The translations under genes were made by a program, and so were the position numbers. A stretch of 64,000 nucleotides of DNA from Thermoproteota archaeon (GTDB lineage Archaea; Korarchaeota; Korarchaeia; Korarchaeales; Korarchaeaceae), in contig JAOZGJ010000101.1 in the NCBI GenBank assembly GCA_027491785.1, positions 1 to 64,000 of the forward strand. The letters run 5' to 3'. Positions 27,063 to 36,445 of this stretch are shown one piece after another; the stretch's first letter is position 1; each line of letters starts with the position of its first letter. The notes below the pieces were generated by a model. That model searched no databases. It was given only the letters and a program-made list of their open reading frames with translations, and had not been told where the DNA came from.

Positions 27063-28958
27063 ATGAACTTTAACTATAAAGATCTGGGACTTAAAGTTGG
27101 CCTTGAGATCCATCAAAGGCTTGATTCGCATAAACTCTTCTGTAAATGTCCATCCATTATGAGGGAGGATGAACCTGATTCTTGGATTAGGAGAAAACTG
27201 GGTATCTCTTATAGCGAGCTAGGATCAGTAGATCCTGCCGCTAGATTTGAATCGTTAAGAAAGAGGGAATTTCTTTATGGCGTGTATTACGATAATACGT
27301 GCGAGGTTGAAGCAGACGAAGCCCCCCCATATCCATTAAATGAAGATGCCCTAGAGATCTCTCTAACCATAGCCCTGATGCTGAAGATGAAACCTATAGA
27401 TGAGGTTCATGTCATGAGGAAAATAGTAGTAGATGGAAGTAACACTACTGGTTTTCAGAGAACTGCCCTCGTAGCAATCGGAGGAAATGAAAGCGGTATA
27501 GAGACTAAATGGGGTTTTGTTAGGATGGCTACTCTCTGTTTGGAGGAAGAATCTGCTTATATAGTAGAAAGTAGGCCTGAACTAGCTAGATATAGGCTAG
27601 ATAGGCTAGGCATACCCCTAGTAGAGCTAGCAACCAAACCAGATATTTGGCATCCGGATCAAGCTAAGGAAGCAGCTCTTAAGCTGGGGAGAATGCTCAG
27701 AGCTACTGGTAGAGTTCAAAGGGGATTAGGTACGATAAGGCAGGATATAAACGTATCAATAAGGGATGGCGCTAGGCAGGAGATAAAGGGTGTGCAAGAT
27801 TTGGATCTTATACCGGAGATAATAAGAAGAGAAGTTCAGAGACAGGTAAATCTCATAAAAATTAGGGATATTTTGAGATCTAGGGGAATTAAAGAGGAAC
27901 ATTTGAGGGCACCTATAATAGATGTGACGAACGCTTTAGCTAATTCTAAGTCCCATCTCATAAGGAGAGCGCTAGCTAGGGGGGATAAAATATATGGAAT
28001 GAGAGTTATTGGATTCTCTGGTATAATAGGAAGAGAGGTTCAGCCAGGAAGAAGATTCGGAACGGAACTTTCCGATTACGCTAAGGTATTTGGAGGGGTC
28101 AAGGGGATACTGCATGGGGATGAGTTACCTAACTATGGAATAGATGAGGGTGATATCAGTAAGGTAAGGTCGGAGTTATCGTGTGAGAAAGGAGATTCAT
28201 TTATCCTCATTATGGGCAAGAGAGAATCCGTTGAACTGGCTTTTAAGTCCATAGAGGAAAGGCTCATATATGCCCTTAAAGGGGTTCCTAATGAGACTAG
28301 GAGGGCATTGCCTGATGGTAACACTTCCTTCCTAAGACCCATGCCCGGATCAGCTAGAATGTATCCTGAAACTGATATTTTACCAGTTAAAACAGGACCT
28401 CTCATTGAAAGGATAGGTTCCCTTCCGTCGGCTCCGGAACAAGTTGTTAGGAGGTTGATCGATCAGTATAACCTTACGGAAGATCTTGCTTGGGAATTAT
28501 TTGATGAGGGTAAGGTGCTTATCTTCGAGAAAATAGCAAAGTATAACGTCCCTACTAGATTTCTGGCCTCGATGCTTGTGTCAATGGTTAGATCCTTAAG
28601 GAGAGAAGGAGAACCTGTTGAGAAGCTCAAGGAAGAGAGTTTCGATGAGATCGCTAGGCTCTTAGGAGAAGGAAAACTGGCTAAGGAAGCTGTACCAGAA
28701 GTTTTAAGAGCCCTTGCAAGGGGAGATTATTCAAGTGCCGAAGATTACATCAAAGATCACCATTTATCGATGGAGAAATTAGATTCCCTAATAGAGGATG
28801 TCATAAGGAAGAATTCTGATATCGTTATGGAAAGAGGCAAGAGGGCCTTTGGTATGATAATGGGGGAGGTTATGAGGGAGGTTAGAGGGAAGATAGATGG
28901 AGCTGTAGTAAGTAGAAAGGTGAAAGAGAAGCTAGAAGAATTCCTCCAAACTGGTTGA
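27063..28958 (+). CDS. gatE: Glu-tRNA(Gln) amidotransferase subunit E
   Basis: LKVGLEIHQRLDSHKLFCKCPS; start placed at ATG 27063. Confidence 0.96.
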   Translation: MNFNYKDLGLKVGLEIHQRLDSHKLFCKCPSIMREDEPDSWIRRKLGISYSELGSVDPAARFESLRKREFLYGVYYDNTCEVEADEAPPYPLNEDALEISLTIALMLKMKPIDEVHVMRKIVVDGSNTTGFQRTALVAIGGNESGIETKWGFVRMATLCLEEESAYIVESRPELARYRLDRLGIPLVELATKPDIWHPDQAKEAALKLGRMLRATGRVQRGLGTIRQDINVSIRDGARQEIKGVQDLDLIPEIIRREVQRQVNLIKIRDILRSRGIKEEHLRAPIIDVTNALANSKSHLIRRALARGDKIYGMRVIGFSGIIGREVQPGRRFGTELSDYAKVFGGVKGILHGDELPNYGIDEGDISKVRSELSCEKGDSFILIMGKRESVELAFKSIEERLIYALKGVPNETRRALPDGNTSFLRPMPGSARMYPETDILPVKTGPLIERIGSLPSAPEQVVRRLIDQYNLTEDLAWELFDEGKVLIFEKIAKYNVPTRFLASMLVSMVRSLRREGEPVEKLKEESFDEIARLLGEGKLAKEAVPEVLRALARGDYSSAEDYIKDHHLSMEKLDSLIEDVIRKNSDIVMERGKRAFGMIMGEVMREVRGKIDGAVVSRKVKEKLEEFLQTG

Positions 28959-31421
28959 TCTCCTTTCCCTAACTATACTGTCGAAATCCATATCCAAGGA
29001 GTCGAGGATCTGCTCGAAAGTTGTCTTCATTATTTCTAGGTATTTTCCTTTATCTATCTGGGATTTATTGGCTAGTTCAATGGGCATGACCCCTTCTCTA
29101 CTTCTAACTTTAACGTATCTTATCACCTGACCAGGTACTATTCTATGACCCATGCTCTCCATCATCCTAGCTACTTTGACATGTTGCGGAGTTGTCTTTT
29201 TGTAGCTATCCAGTCTTTTGGACAGCATAGTTCTGAAGGCTAGGTCCTCTAGATCGAACTCGCCCAATTCTAACCTATTAACATAGGATCTTATGGTCTC
29301 AGTCACTCTTCTCTTGGCTTCCTCAAACTCCTCTGGAGATTTGACGCTCCTCAGAATTTCTAGAACCTCATTAAATGCGTCCTTAACGAATTTAGGCACA
29401 TTTCTTTTCTTACCTAATAGACCTTTTACATCCACAACGCCTTCTCTTGTGACCCCTAAATAGTTTTTCTTGAGTTTAGATAGGACTACATAACGATACC
29501 ATTTATCTAGCTCCAGATCTATACCAAGTTTGGATTCTATTGTAGCTTCTAAGGATTCAATGCTTTTCTCTGTAGCTTGCTTTATAAATAAGCTGTCTGT
29601 ATCTCCATATATTACTTCTAGCCCCATTTTCTTAGCTTCCTCTATTGAGAGGATCATTGCCTTTCTTGCGAGAGCTGTAATCATCTCAGCTGCTGGTGGA
29701 GAATATAAGGGGAAGTTTTCGTAACCAAAAACGCCGTAAGAGGCATTAAGAAATACCTTAAGGCTTCTTTGAACAGTATCGTACCACTTCCTCAGCTCTT
29801 CATTCTTTTCTTCCTTGGCCCTCCTTTTATATCTTCTGACCCTTACGTCTCTGAGAGCTTGTATTATATAGGGGATTATACCTAACCCCTTCTTACATAT
29901 CCAATGAGGTAGCTCCTTAACTGGCTTATTGCTCTTACAGTCAATGTGCGGGCAATTTATTGTCTCGAAACTGACCTTCCACCTGCCTATTATCGAAGGG
30001 TAAAGGCTTGCGAAATCCATAACAGCCACATTGAAGTGAACTCCTGGCACGGGTTCAAGTACTATGGCCCCCATATACTTCTTCCCTTTTATTATAGCCT
30101 GGGAGTATGTTCTTTCTCCTCTAATGGCCTTTATTTCATTTTGTTCTGGAATCAACCAGTTCCTCCTTCTGTATTCGAAGAATATCATATTTTTTATCCA
30201 CGATGAAACGCCCTGCCTAGATACCTCCTCCAAAGACATCTTGCTTATTCTCGATAGAAGAAACAATAGGTGTATTAGCTCTCCAGACCCTATATTTCCC
30301 AGTTTAAAGGTAAGTTCTGCATCTTGTAAGCAATATTCAGCTAAATCTTTCACTCTAACGGAATAGAAGTCTCTAGTTCCCAGCTGAATTTTCCTCTCAC
30401 CCAACAGAGCTTCAGCTACTTCATCCAGCGTATATCCTAAATATTTGTTGCTAAATACATATACTTGTATTGATTTGTTACTAAAAAGCTTGTATAGATC
30501 TATATGCATTCCAGTATCTAGCAAGGCGCGATCTCTCTCCAGCCTTATGGGCCTATCACTTACTCCTAGCTCCCTAGCCCTTCTAGCTAAGTAAGGCATA
30601 TCGAAGTTATCTCCATTATAAGTGAAGATGAGAGGATATCCTGAGATTATATCGAGGACAGATCTTATAAGCCTCCCTTCGTTTTCATATTTCACAATAT
30701 TAGCTCCATTTCCCAGCCTGTCTGGTATCTCTCCCCCTCTAGCTAGCACGTGAACTTCCTTCCTCCCTTCGCTATCTACCAAGGCTACAGCAGCGACAGG
30801 CCTGTCTGGCTTCGTTGGATCTGGGATGCGATCTGGAGATGAGAGAACCTCTATATCAAAAGCTGCATTACGAATAGATGGTGAGGGTTCATCGAATAGG
30901 GGTATAAATGACTCCAAGATTTCCTTCACTTTGGGATCAAGATCCTTAAATTCTTCAGGTAAAGCCCCTCTTAATGAAGTTCCCTTCAGGTTGCCCTCCT
31001 CATCTATTTCATAGGAACATCCAGGTATCAGTCCTCTATCGTAAACGTAACAATCATAGTACTTTATCTTAGCCTCCCAGACATTATATCCGCTCTTGAC
31101 TAGCTCATCTCTCATATTATGAGATGATCCGCCGATTGCTAGTGGATCTTTGGCTTCTATTTTAGTTAATTCGATTTGTTGGTCCCGGAGAATATCGTAT
31201 TTCTTAACTGAGGAAATACTATAAATCCTAGAGGCAATGTTAGGAGATAGAACTTTTTCTATAATATTCGGAGGGGCATCCGTAAGGAGGTATGGTTTGT
31301 GGCCTGTATTGTCTTTTACCAAGAAAACCTGGCCATTCTCCGGATCGTAAAACTTCAATATAGCAGCTTTATCATTTCCTGAATAAAACACCGAGAGTAG
31401 GATACCCTTTCTGACAAGCAT
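28932..31421 (-). CDS. Family B DNA polymerase with intact exonuclease and polymerase motifs
   Basis: FDIE, YNGDNFD, EYCLQDAE; DFASLYPSI, KVFLNASYG, YGDTDS. Confidence 0.95.
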   Translation of the reverse strand: MLVRKGILLSVFYSGNDKAAILKFYDPENGQVFLVKDNTGHKPYLLTDAPPNIIEKVLSPNIASRIYSISSVKKYDILRDQQIELTKIEAKDPLAIGGSSHNMRDELVKSGYNVWEAKIKYYDCYVYDRGLIPGCSYEIDEEGNLKGTSLRGALPEEFKDLDPKVKEILESFIPLFDEPSPSIRNAAFDIEVLSSPDRIPDPTKPDRPVAAVALVDSEGRKEVHVLARGGEIPDRLGNGANIVKYENEGRLIRSVLDIISGYPLIFTYNGDNFDMPYLARRARELGVSDRPIRLERDRALLDTGMHIDLYKLFSNKSIQVYVFSNKYLGYTLDEVAEALLGERKIQLGTRDFYSVRVKDLAEYCLQDAELTFKLGNIGSGELIHLLFLLSRISKMSLEEVSRQGVSSWIKNMIFFEYRRRNWLIPEQNEIKAIRGERTYSQAIIKGKKYMGAIVLEPVPGVHFNVAVMDFASLYPSIIGRWKVSFETINCPHIDCKSNKPVKELPHWICKKGLGIIPYIIQALRDVRVRRYKRRAKEEKNEELRKWYDTVQRSLKVFLNASYGVFGYENFPLYSPPAAEMITALARKAMILSIEEAKKMGLEVIYGDTDSLFIKQATEKSIESLEATIESKLGIDLELDKWYRYVVLSKLKKNYLGVTREGVVDVKGLLGKKRNVPKFVKDAFNEVLEILRSVKSPEEFEEAKRRVTETIRSYVNRLELGEFDLEDLAFRTMLSKRLDSYKKTTPQHVKVARMMESMGHRIVPGQVIRYVKVRSREGVMPIELANKSQIDKGKYLEIMKTTFEQILDSLDMDFDSIVRERRSTSLEEFF

Positions 31422-31489
31422 CCCAAGTAAGTTAAGAGGTGGCTATTTAAATAAAGGATGTAGTTAGGGTTTGTCGAAAGGTGTGAAAC

Positions 31490-32455
31490 ATGAGAAAGCT
31501 TAGGGCGATATTGCTAGCGTCCATTATTCTTATGAGCCTTAGCGTGTTACCAACTCACTCATCGAGGCCCATGCCTAAGGTAACCATAGAGATTCATAAG
31601 GATCTATCCGCCACGATGAAAGCGGAGGTATTTCGCCTAATTCATGAGCCAGAGACCCTTTACTTCTCCAATGTATTGAAGGCTCCCATACTTAATTGGA
31701 TAAATTACAGCGGAAACATAACGTTAGACATGACACAAGCCGGTCCCAGAGGAGCTTACTCTATGATAGCTATTCCTAGACCAGGAGAACCGACAAGAAG
31801 AGCGAGCTTCTTTACTAAAGCCGCAGCAGCTGGTCAATTTAATAATGCAACCGTTTATACAATGATGAATTTCTTCTATGGCGATAAGTTCCTTCTCTTA
31901 TACGGAATAAGATGGAACTTTGTGAATGTAACGTACAGGATCACTCCGTTCGTAAACTATACTGGGATAACAGCGATAGCGTCTTGTTCAACGAAGGATA
32001 ATAAGATCAAGCACGTCGGTGTATCATATAAAACCGAAACCCAAGCTGTCACCGGTGCTATGATAGTGGACTACAAAGTCACGGTAGATACTCTGCCTTT
32101 AGATCTGAGGAAAAGTACAAGTGGCTACTATTATATAGACCTGACTCCTCTAACCATGGCCTTACCCAATGATATATCTGCTAACGTATGGGTTAACTTC
32201 ACTAACAATGATATAGAAGTTTTGGGAGGGAGCCCTACTCCTAAGCTAGTATTATGGAATGATGCTCTATGGGAGTTCGTTCCTCAACTCCAAGAAAGCG
32301 GAAAATCTTTAATAGTCATAATACAAAAAACAGAACCTCACTTCCCTCTGCAAGAAATACTTCTAGCTTCTATACCTCCAATAATAGTTGGCGCATATGT
32401 ATATTGGAGGATAAAGTTTGAAAGAGAGCGTAAAGGCAGATCTAAGGAGAAATGA
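31490..32455 (+). CDS. Hypothetical secreted protein with C-terminal TM anchor
   Basis: N-terminal signal sequence, C-terminal hydrophobic segment, repeated N-x-T/S sequons. Confidence 0.6.
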   Translation: MRKLRAILLASIILMSLSVLPTHSSRPMPKVTIEIHKDLSATMKAEVFRLIHEPETLYFSNVLKAPILNWINYSGNITLDMTQAGPRGAYSMIAIPRPGEPTRRASFFTKAAAAGQFNNATVYTMMNFFYGDKFLLLYGIRWNFVNVTYRITPFVNYTGITAIASCSTKDNKIKHVGVSYKTETQAVTGAMIVDYKVTVDTLPLDLRKSTSGYYYIDLTPLTMALPNDISANVWVNFTNNDIEVLGGSPTPKLVLWNDALWEFVPQLQESGKSLIVIIQKTEPHFPLQEILLASIPPIIVGAYVYWRIKFERERKGRSKEK

Positions 32456-33146
32456 TCCTTTCTATTATTTTTAAAGCTAAAGGCAAACTATAACCATAGC
32501 CAGGTCCTCCTACTACAATATCTGCCTCCTTTTTCACATCTTCAGGTGCATTAGGAAGAGTTATTGATAGACCAGCGATGGAGAACATGCTAATGTCATT
32601 ATGAGAATCTCCTATTGCCACAACGTTATCACAGTTCACACCAAGTCTCTCACATAAAATGAGGAGGCCATTCCCCTTACTAACTCCTCTTGGAAGTATA
32701 TGCAGGGCATAACCACTAGATGTCGTCTTTACATTGAAGCCCATCTCATACAGATCTTTCTTTAACCTTTCTTGGTCTTCTGGTTTCATTCTAAGCGCTA
32801 TATCTACAAATCTGAACTTGGAATCCTCAGATAAATATCTATAGTACCCCTTCTTCATTAAAAATTTCCTTACATTCTCCATCTCCTTAAAATCTCCTTT
32901 TAGTATCTCCAGGGTACCTATGTAGATTACTGCACCATTCTCCGCTATGCCCATTACCTCGTTACATGGCCTCAGGTACACTGTGAGGGCGTACGCGATG
33001 GGATAAGGGTTTCCGGTAACCAATGCTATGGGTACCCTCTTACCTAATGATCTCAGTGATTTAACAGCACCTAGGTTGATATAGGGTTCCTTATAAGTTA
33101 TAGTACCATCCACATCTACAGCTACTAGGCTAACAGTTTCAAGCAT
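32442..33146 (-). CDS. HAD phosphatase (phosphoglycolate phosphatase-like)
   Basis: LVAVDVDGTITYKEP, ALVTGNPYP, AIGDSHNDISMF; start trimmed to MLETV. Confidence 0.85.
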   Translation of the reverse strand: MLETVSLVAVDVDGTITYKEPYINLGAVKSLRSLGKRVPIALVTGNPYPIAYALTVYLRPCNEVMGIAENGAVIYIGTLEILKGDFKEMENVRKFLMKKGYYRYLSEDSKFRFVDIALRMKPEDQERLKKDLYEMGFNVKTTSSGYALHILPRGVSKGNGLLILCERLGVNCDNVVAIGDSHNDISMFSIAGLSITLPNAPEDVKKEADIVVGGPGYGYSLPLALKIIERIISP

Positions 33147-33193
33147 TTTTATAAACACCTCCGATGTATGCCAACCGAGGGAGGTAAAGAAGG

Positions 33194-33664
33194 TTGCCAA
33201 CATGGGGATACTCATACAGCGCTAAGAGTGAACGGGAGGCAATGGCTTCTGGAAGGGATTTAAGAGTATCTTTTAAGGAGACAGTAGAGCTTCTGAGGAG
33301 CATTAGAGGTAAGAAGCTCTCTGAAGCTTATCAGATACTGGATGATGTAATAGCTCTGAAGAGAGCTATCCCCTTCAGGAGGTTTAAGAGAAGCGTGCCC
33401 CACAGAAAGGGGTTAAAGGGATGGAAGCCGGGCAGGTATCCTGTGAAAGCAGCCAAGCTTGTGAAGAAGATCCTGAAAAGCGCGGAGCATAACGCGACAA
33501 GTAAGGACCTAGATCCAGATAACCTTTATGTCAAGCATGCTGCTGCTCAAACAGGTGCAAAGCTCAAGAGAATATTTCCTAGGGCATATGGGAGGGCTAC
33601 TCCCAGGGTTGAGCAGATGGTTCACGTGGAGATAGTACTGGAGGAGAGGGAGGAAGGAGAATGA
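33194..33664 (+). CDS. rpl22: Ribosomal protein L22
   Basis: WGYSYSAK...RDLRVSFKETVEL, PRAYGRATPRVEQMVHVEIVLEE. Confidence 0.93.
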   Translation: MPTWGYSYSAKSEREAMASGRDLRVSFKETVELLRSIRGKKLSEAYQILDDVIALKRAIPFRRFKRSVPHRKGLKGWKPGRYPVKAAKLVKKILKSAEHNATSKDLDPDNLYVKHAAAQTGAKLKRIFPRAYGRATPRVEQMVHVEIVLEEREEGE

Positions 33665-34488
33665 GTAGTACTAAGACCCAGCCTAGTTATAAGAAGGTAG
33701 TTCAAGAGGGTATCGTCCGATATTCCTTGCATGAGCTTATGGAAAAGGTAGCCGAGAAGGCGGGCTTTCACGGAGTTGATATATCTTCCACACCGGTGAG
33801 GGACATAATAACCGTTTATGTGGAGAGGCCTGGCATAATAATAGGAAGAGGGGGAAAGGCATCTAAGAGGATAGGTGAGATGATAAAAGAGACTTTAGGA
33901 GTTTCTAATCCTTATATTCAAGCTAAGAAAGTGGAAGAACCTTTTTTAAGCGCGAGAATAGTAGCTAGCTATATAGCTAGGAGAATCGCTAGAGGGGAGA
34001 GGCATAAGAAGGTAGCTTTTTCTGCCCTCAGACGTGTCATGATGGCAGGAGCTAAGGGAGTAGAGATAAGGCTTTCTGGTAAATTTGGCGGCCAGAGAGC
34101 GAGAGAGGAGAGATTTAGGGCAGGGGTTATTTACAGATGCGGGCAAGATCAAATAGAAAAGGTTGACTATGCAGTAAGGCATATACTCATGCCCCAAGGT
34201 ATTATAGGAGTGAAGGTTAGGATAGTAAGACCCGATGTAAAGAGAGCAGATGAAATAAGGGTAAATGAGGAATTAATAGAGGAAATTAGACAGAAACTCA
34301 GTGAGGAGAGAGAGAAGCTAGCTGCATCGGAAGTCAGTGTAGAAGTTCCTGAGGAACTTGCCGAGGCCGTAGAACCATCTATTGAGGAGGAGAGCCAAGG
34401 AGAGGAACAAGAAAGCTCTAATATAGGAGAGGAGGAAAATAAAGGCGATTCTTCCGAGGAGGTGAGTGAGGATGCCGAAGGTGGTTGA
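33661..34488 (+). CDS. rps3: Ribosomal protein S3
   Basis: VERPGIIIGRGGKASKRIGEM KH domain; acidic C-terminal tail. Confidence 0.94.
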   Translation: MSSTKTQPSYKKVVQEGIVRYSLHELMEKVAEKAGFHGVDISSTPVRDIITVYVERPGIIIGRGGKASKRIGEMIKETLGVSNPYIQAKKVEEPFLSARIVASYIARRIARGERHKKVAFSALRRVMMAGAKGVEIRLSGKFGGQRAREERFRAGVIYRCGQDQIEKVDYAVRHILMPQGIIGVKVRIVRPDVKRADEIRVNEELIEEIRQKLSEEREKLAASEVSVEVPEELAEAVEPSIEEESQGEEQESSNIGEEENKGDSSEEVSEDAEGG

Positions 34489-34672
34489 GGAGTTAAAGGG
34501 AATGACTAACGACGAGTTATTGGAGAGATTAAGGGAGGTTGAAAAGGAATACTTTCTAATGGAGGCCAAAAGGTTATTAGGTGCAGCTGAGAAGATACAT
34601 TTAAGTAGATCTTTGAGAAAGGAAAAAGCTAGGATTCTAACAATTCTTAGAGAGAGGGGGATTAAGCTATAG
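34472..34672 (+). CDS. rpl29: Ribosomal protein L29
   Basis: ELKGMTNDELLERLREVEKEYFLMEAKRL; operon position. Confidence 0.88.
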   Translation: MPKVVEELKGMTNDELLERLREVEKEYFLMEAKRLLGAAEKIHLSRSLRKEKARILTILRERGIKL

Positions 34673-34941
34673 CGCCAATAAAGCAATCTAACATCCTTTA
34701 TCATGAACTGATAGGGCTAGAGGTGAGATTATTGTTAACTCCTAATTTGAGAGAGATCAATACTGGGGGTCGGGTCATATATGAGACTAAGAATACCTTG
34801 ATAATAAGAACTGGAAAAGGCGACTCCGTAATACCTAAGGAGAAGAGGGTGTTTTTATTTAGACTATCGAATGGTAAACAGGTTATTGTATCTGGTGATA
34901 GATTGATAGGAAGGCCCGAGGAAAGGGTGAAGAAAGCATGA
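34669..34941 (+). CDS. rnp1: RNase P protein component 1 (Rpp29)
   Basis: NILYHELIGLEV...GRVIYETKNTLIIRT; family similarity starts upstream of the first ATG/GTG/TTG, so the exact start is uncertain. Confidence 0.85.
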   Translation: MAPIKQSNILYHELIGLEVRLLLTPNLREINTGGRVIYETKNTLIIRTGKGDSVIPKEKRVFLFRLSNGKQVIVSGDRLIGRPEERVKKA

Positions 34942-35270
34942 GAAAGTTGCCTGAAGGTCTGATTAATGATGTTATTCCCCCTGAGAAGGAATGTAATGAC
35001 GATAAGTGTCCATGGCATGGATCTATCTCTATTAGGGGTAGAGCTATTATAGGGAGAGTATTGAGCACCAAGATGACGGGCACTATAACGGTTCTAGTGG
35101 AACATCTACAATATAAACCAAAATATAAGAGGTATGAGAGAAGGAGAAGTAAGATTCATGCTCATCTACCACCATGTATAGATATTAGCGAGGGAGATGT
35201 CGTAAAAATAGTAGAGACTAGAAGAATAGCCAAAACAGTGAGCTATGTTGTGCTAGGTAAGGTTAGGTAG
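34938..35270 (+). CDS. rps17: Ribosomal protein S17
   Basis: CPWHGSISIRGRAIIGRVLSTKMTGTITVLVE. Confidence 0.93.
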   Translation: MRKLPEGLINDVIPPEKECNDDKCPWHGSISIRGRAIIGRVLSTKMTGTITVLVEHLQYKPKYKRYERRRSKIHAHLPPCIDISEGDVVKIVETRRIAKTVSYVVLGKVR

Positions 35271-36372
35271 ATACCTTCTTTCTCCTCCATCCATACCTAT
35301 CCTCATCGTAAAATGGTAGCTTAGACACTCTCACTGTTATCTCTTTTATTCCTTTCACCACTAGTTTCTCTCCTATTTCTGCTAAGTCGGGTGAAATATA
35401 TCCCATCCCTATTCCTTTACCGACTGTGGGGCTGAAGGTTCCACTAGTAACTATTCCTACACGCTTTCCGTCCTTGTATATTAGATCTCCTCTCCTTGGG
35501 GAGTTTCTCGTCTCACTCAGAAGACCGACCCTTATCCTCGATATACCTTCCTGCCTTACCTTCTCTAGGGATTCCTTACCTACGAAGTATTCCTTAGAAA
35601 GATTAACGGCGAAATCTAGCTTGGCCTCAAAAGGATTGATATCTTCTTCTATATCATTCCCATAGAGGACAAGTCCTGCTTCGAGTCTGAGGATATCCCT
35701 AGCTACTAAACCACAAGGAACTGCCCCCAATTCGATTAAAGAATTGAATGTCTTCTCTGCCCATCCGATATCCCATGTTACCATTTCATATCCATCCTCT
35801 CCAGTATACCCTGTTGTACTTAGGACGTAAGCAGCTCCATCTTGCCTGCCTTCTACGACTCTGAATTTTCGGAGATTATATGTTGTGCCTAGTACTTTAT
35901 GGGCAAGTTCTTTAGCCATTGGGCCCTGAATAGCTATCATAACAGTTTTTAAGGTTTCATCACTCATTTTGATGTTTATATCTCTCCATTTTGAAAGGAG
36001 ATTTTGGAACCAATTCCATATCTTCTCTCTGTTAGATGCGTTAGCGACAAACAATACTTTATCGTCAGATAATTTAAAAACCACGTTATCGTCTTTTATG
36101 CCGCCATGTTCATTTAGAGTTAGCGTATATCTGGTCCTATTGTTTGATATTTTTATATTGTTAGATGTAGCTCTTTGGAGGAATTCTATAACATCCGGAC
36201 CCTCTAGGATGAACCTTCCCATGTGGGAAATATCGAATATTCCGGCATAATTTCTCACAGTTAAGGCCTCCTTCAATGAATTTGTGTATTTCATTGGCAT
36301 ATTCCATCCGGCGAATTCGAAGAATTTCGCACCTAGTTTAGCGTGAAGGTTCTCGAGCGATAATCTAAGCAT
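35263..36372 (-). CDS. gcvT: Aminomethyltransferase (glycine cleavage T protein)
   Basis: FDISHMGRFILEGPD, YTLTLNEHGGIKDDNVV, TGYTGEDGYEM. Confidence 0.93.
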   Translation of the reverse strand: MLRLSLENLHAKLGAKFFEFAGWNMPMKYTNSLKEALTVRNYAGIFDISHMGRFILEGPDVIEFLQRATSNNIKISNNRTRYTLTLNEHGGIKDDNVVFKLSDDKVLFVANASNREKIWNWFQNLLSKWRDINIKMSDETLKTVMIAIQGPMAKELAHKVLGTTYNLRKFRVVEGRQDGAAYVLSTTGYTGEDGYEMVTWDIGWAEKTFNSLIELGAVPCGLVARDILRLEAGLVLYGNDIEEDINPFEAKLDFAVNLSKEYFVGKESLEKVRQEGISRIRVGLLSETRNSPRRGDLIYKDGKRVGIVTSGTFSPTVGKGIGMGYISPDLAEIGEKLVVKGIKEITVRVSKLPFYDEDRYGWRRKKVST

Positions 36373-36445
36373 CCTGCCACCACCATCAAATTCCTTAAGG
36401 AAAAGTTATTACATTTTCTGGATCTATCCTGATCTCAGGGTTAAC

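Noticed and set aside
36391-36402. 12-bp palindrome TTCCTTAAGGAA between gcvT and the FAD oxidase gene
   Set aside because: Short, low complexity, placement does not fit a clear promoter element.
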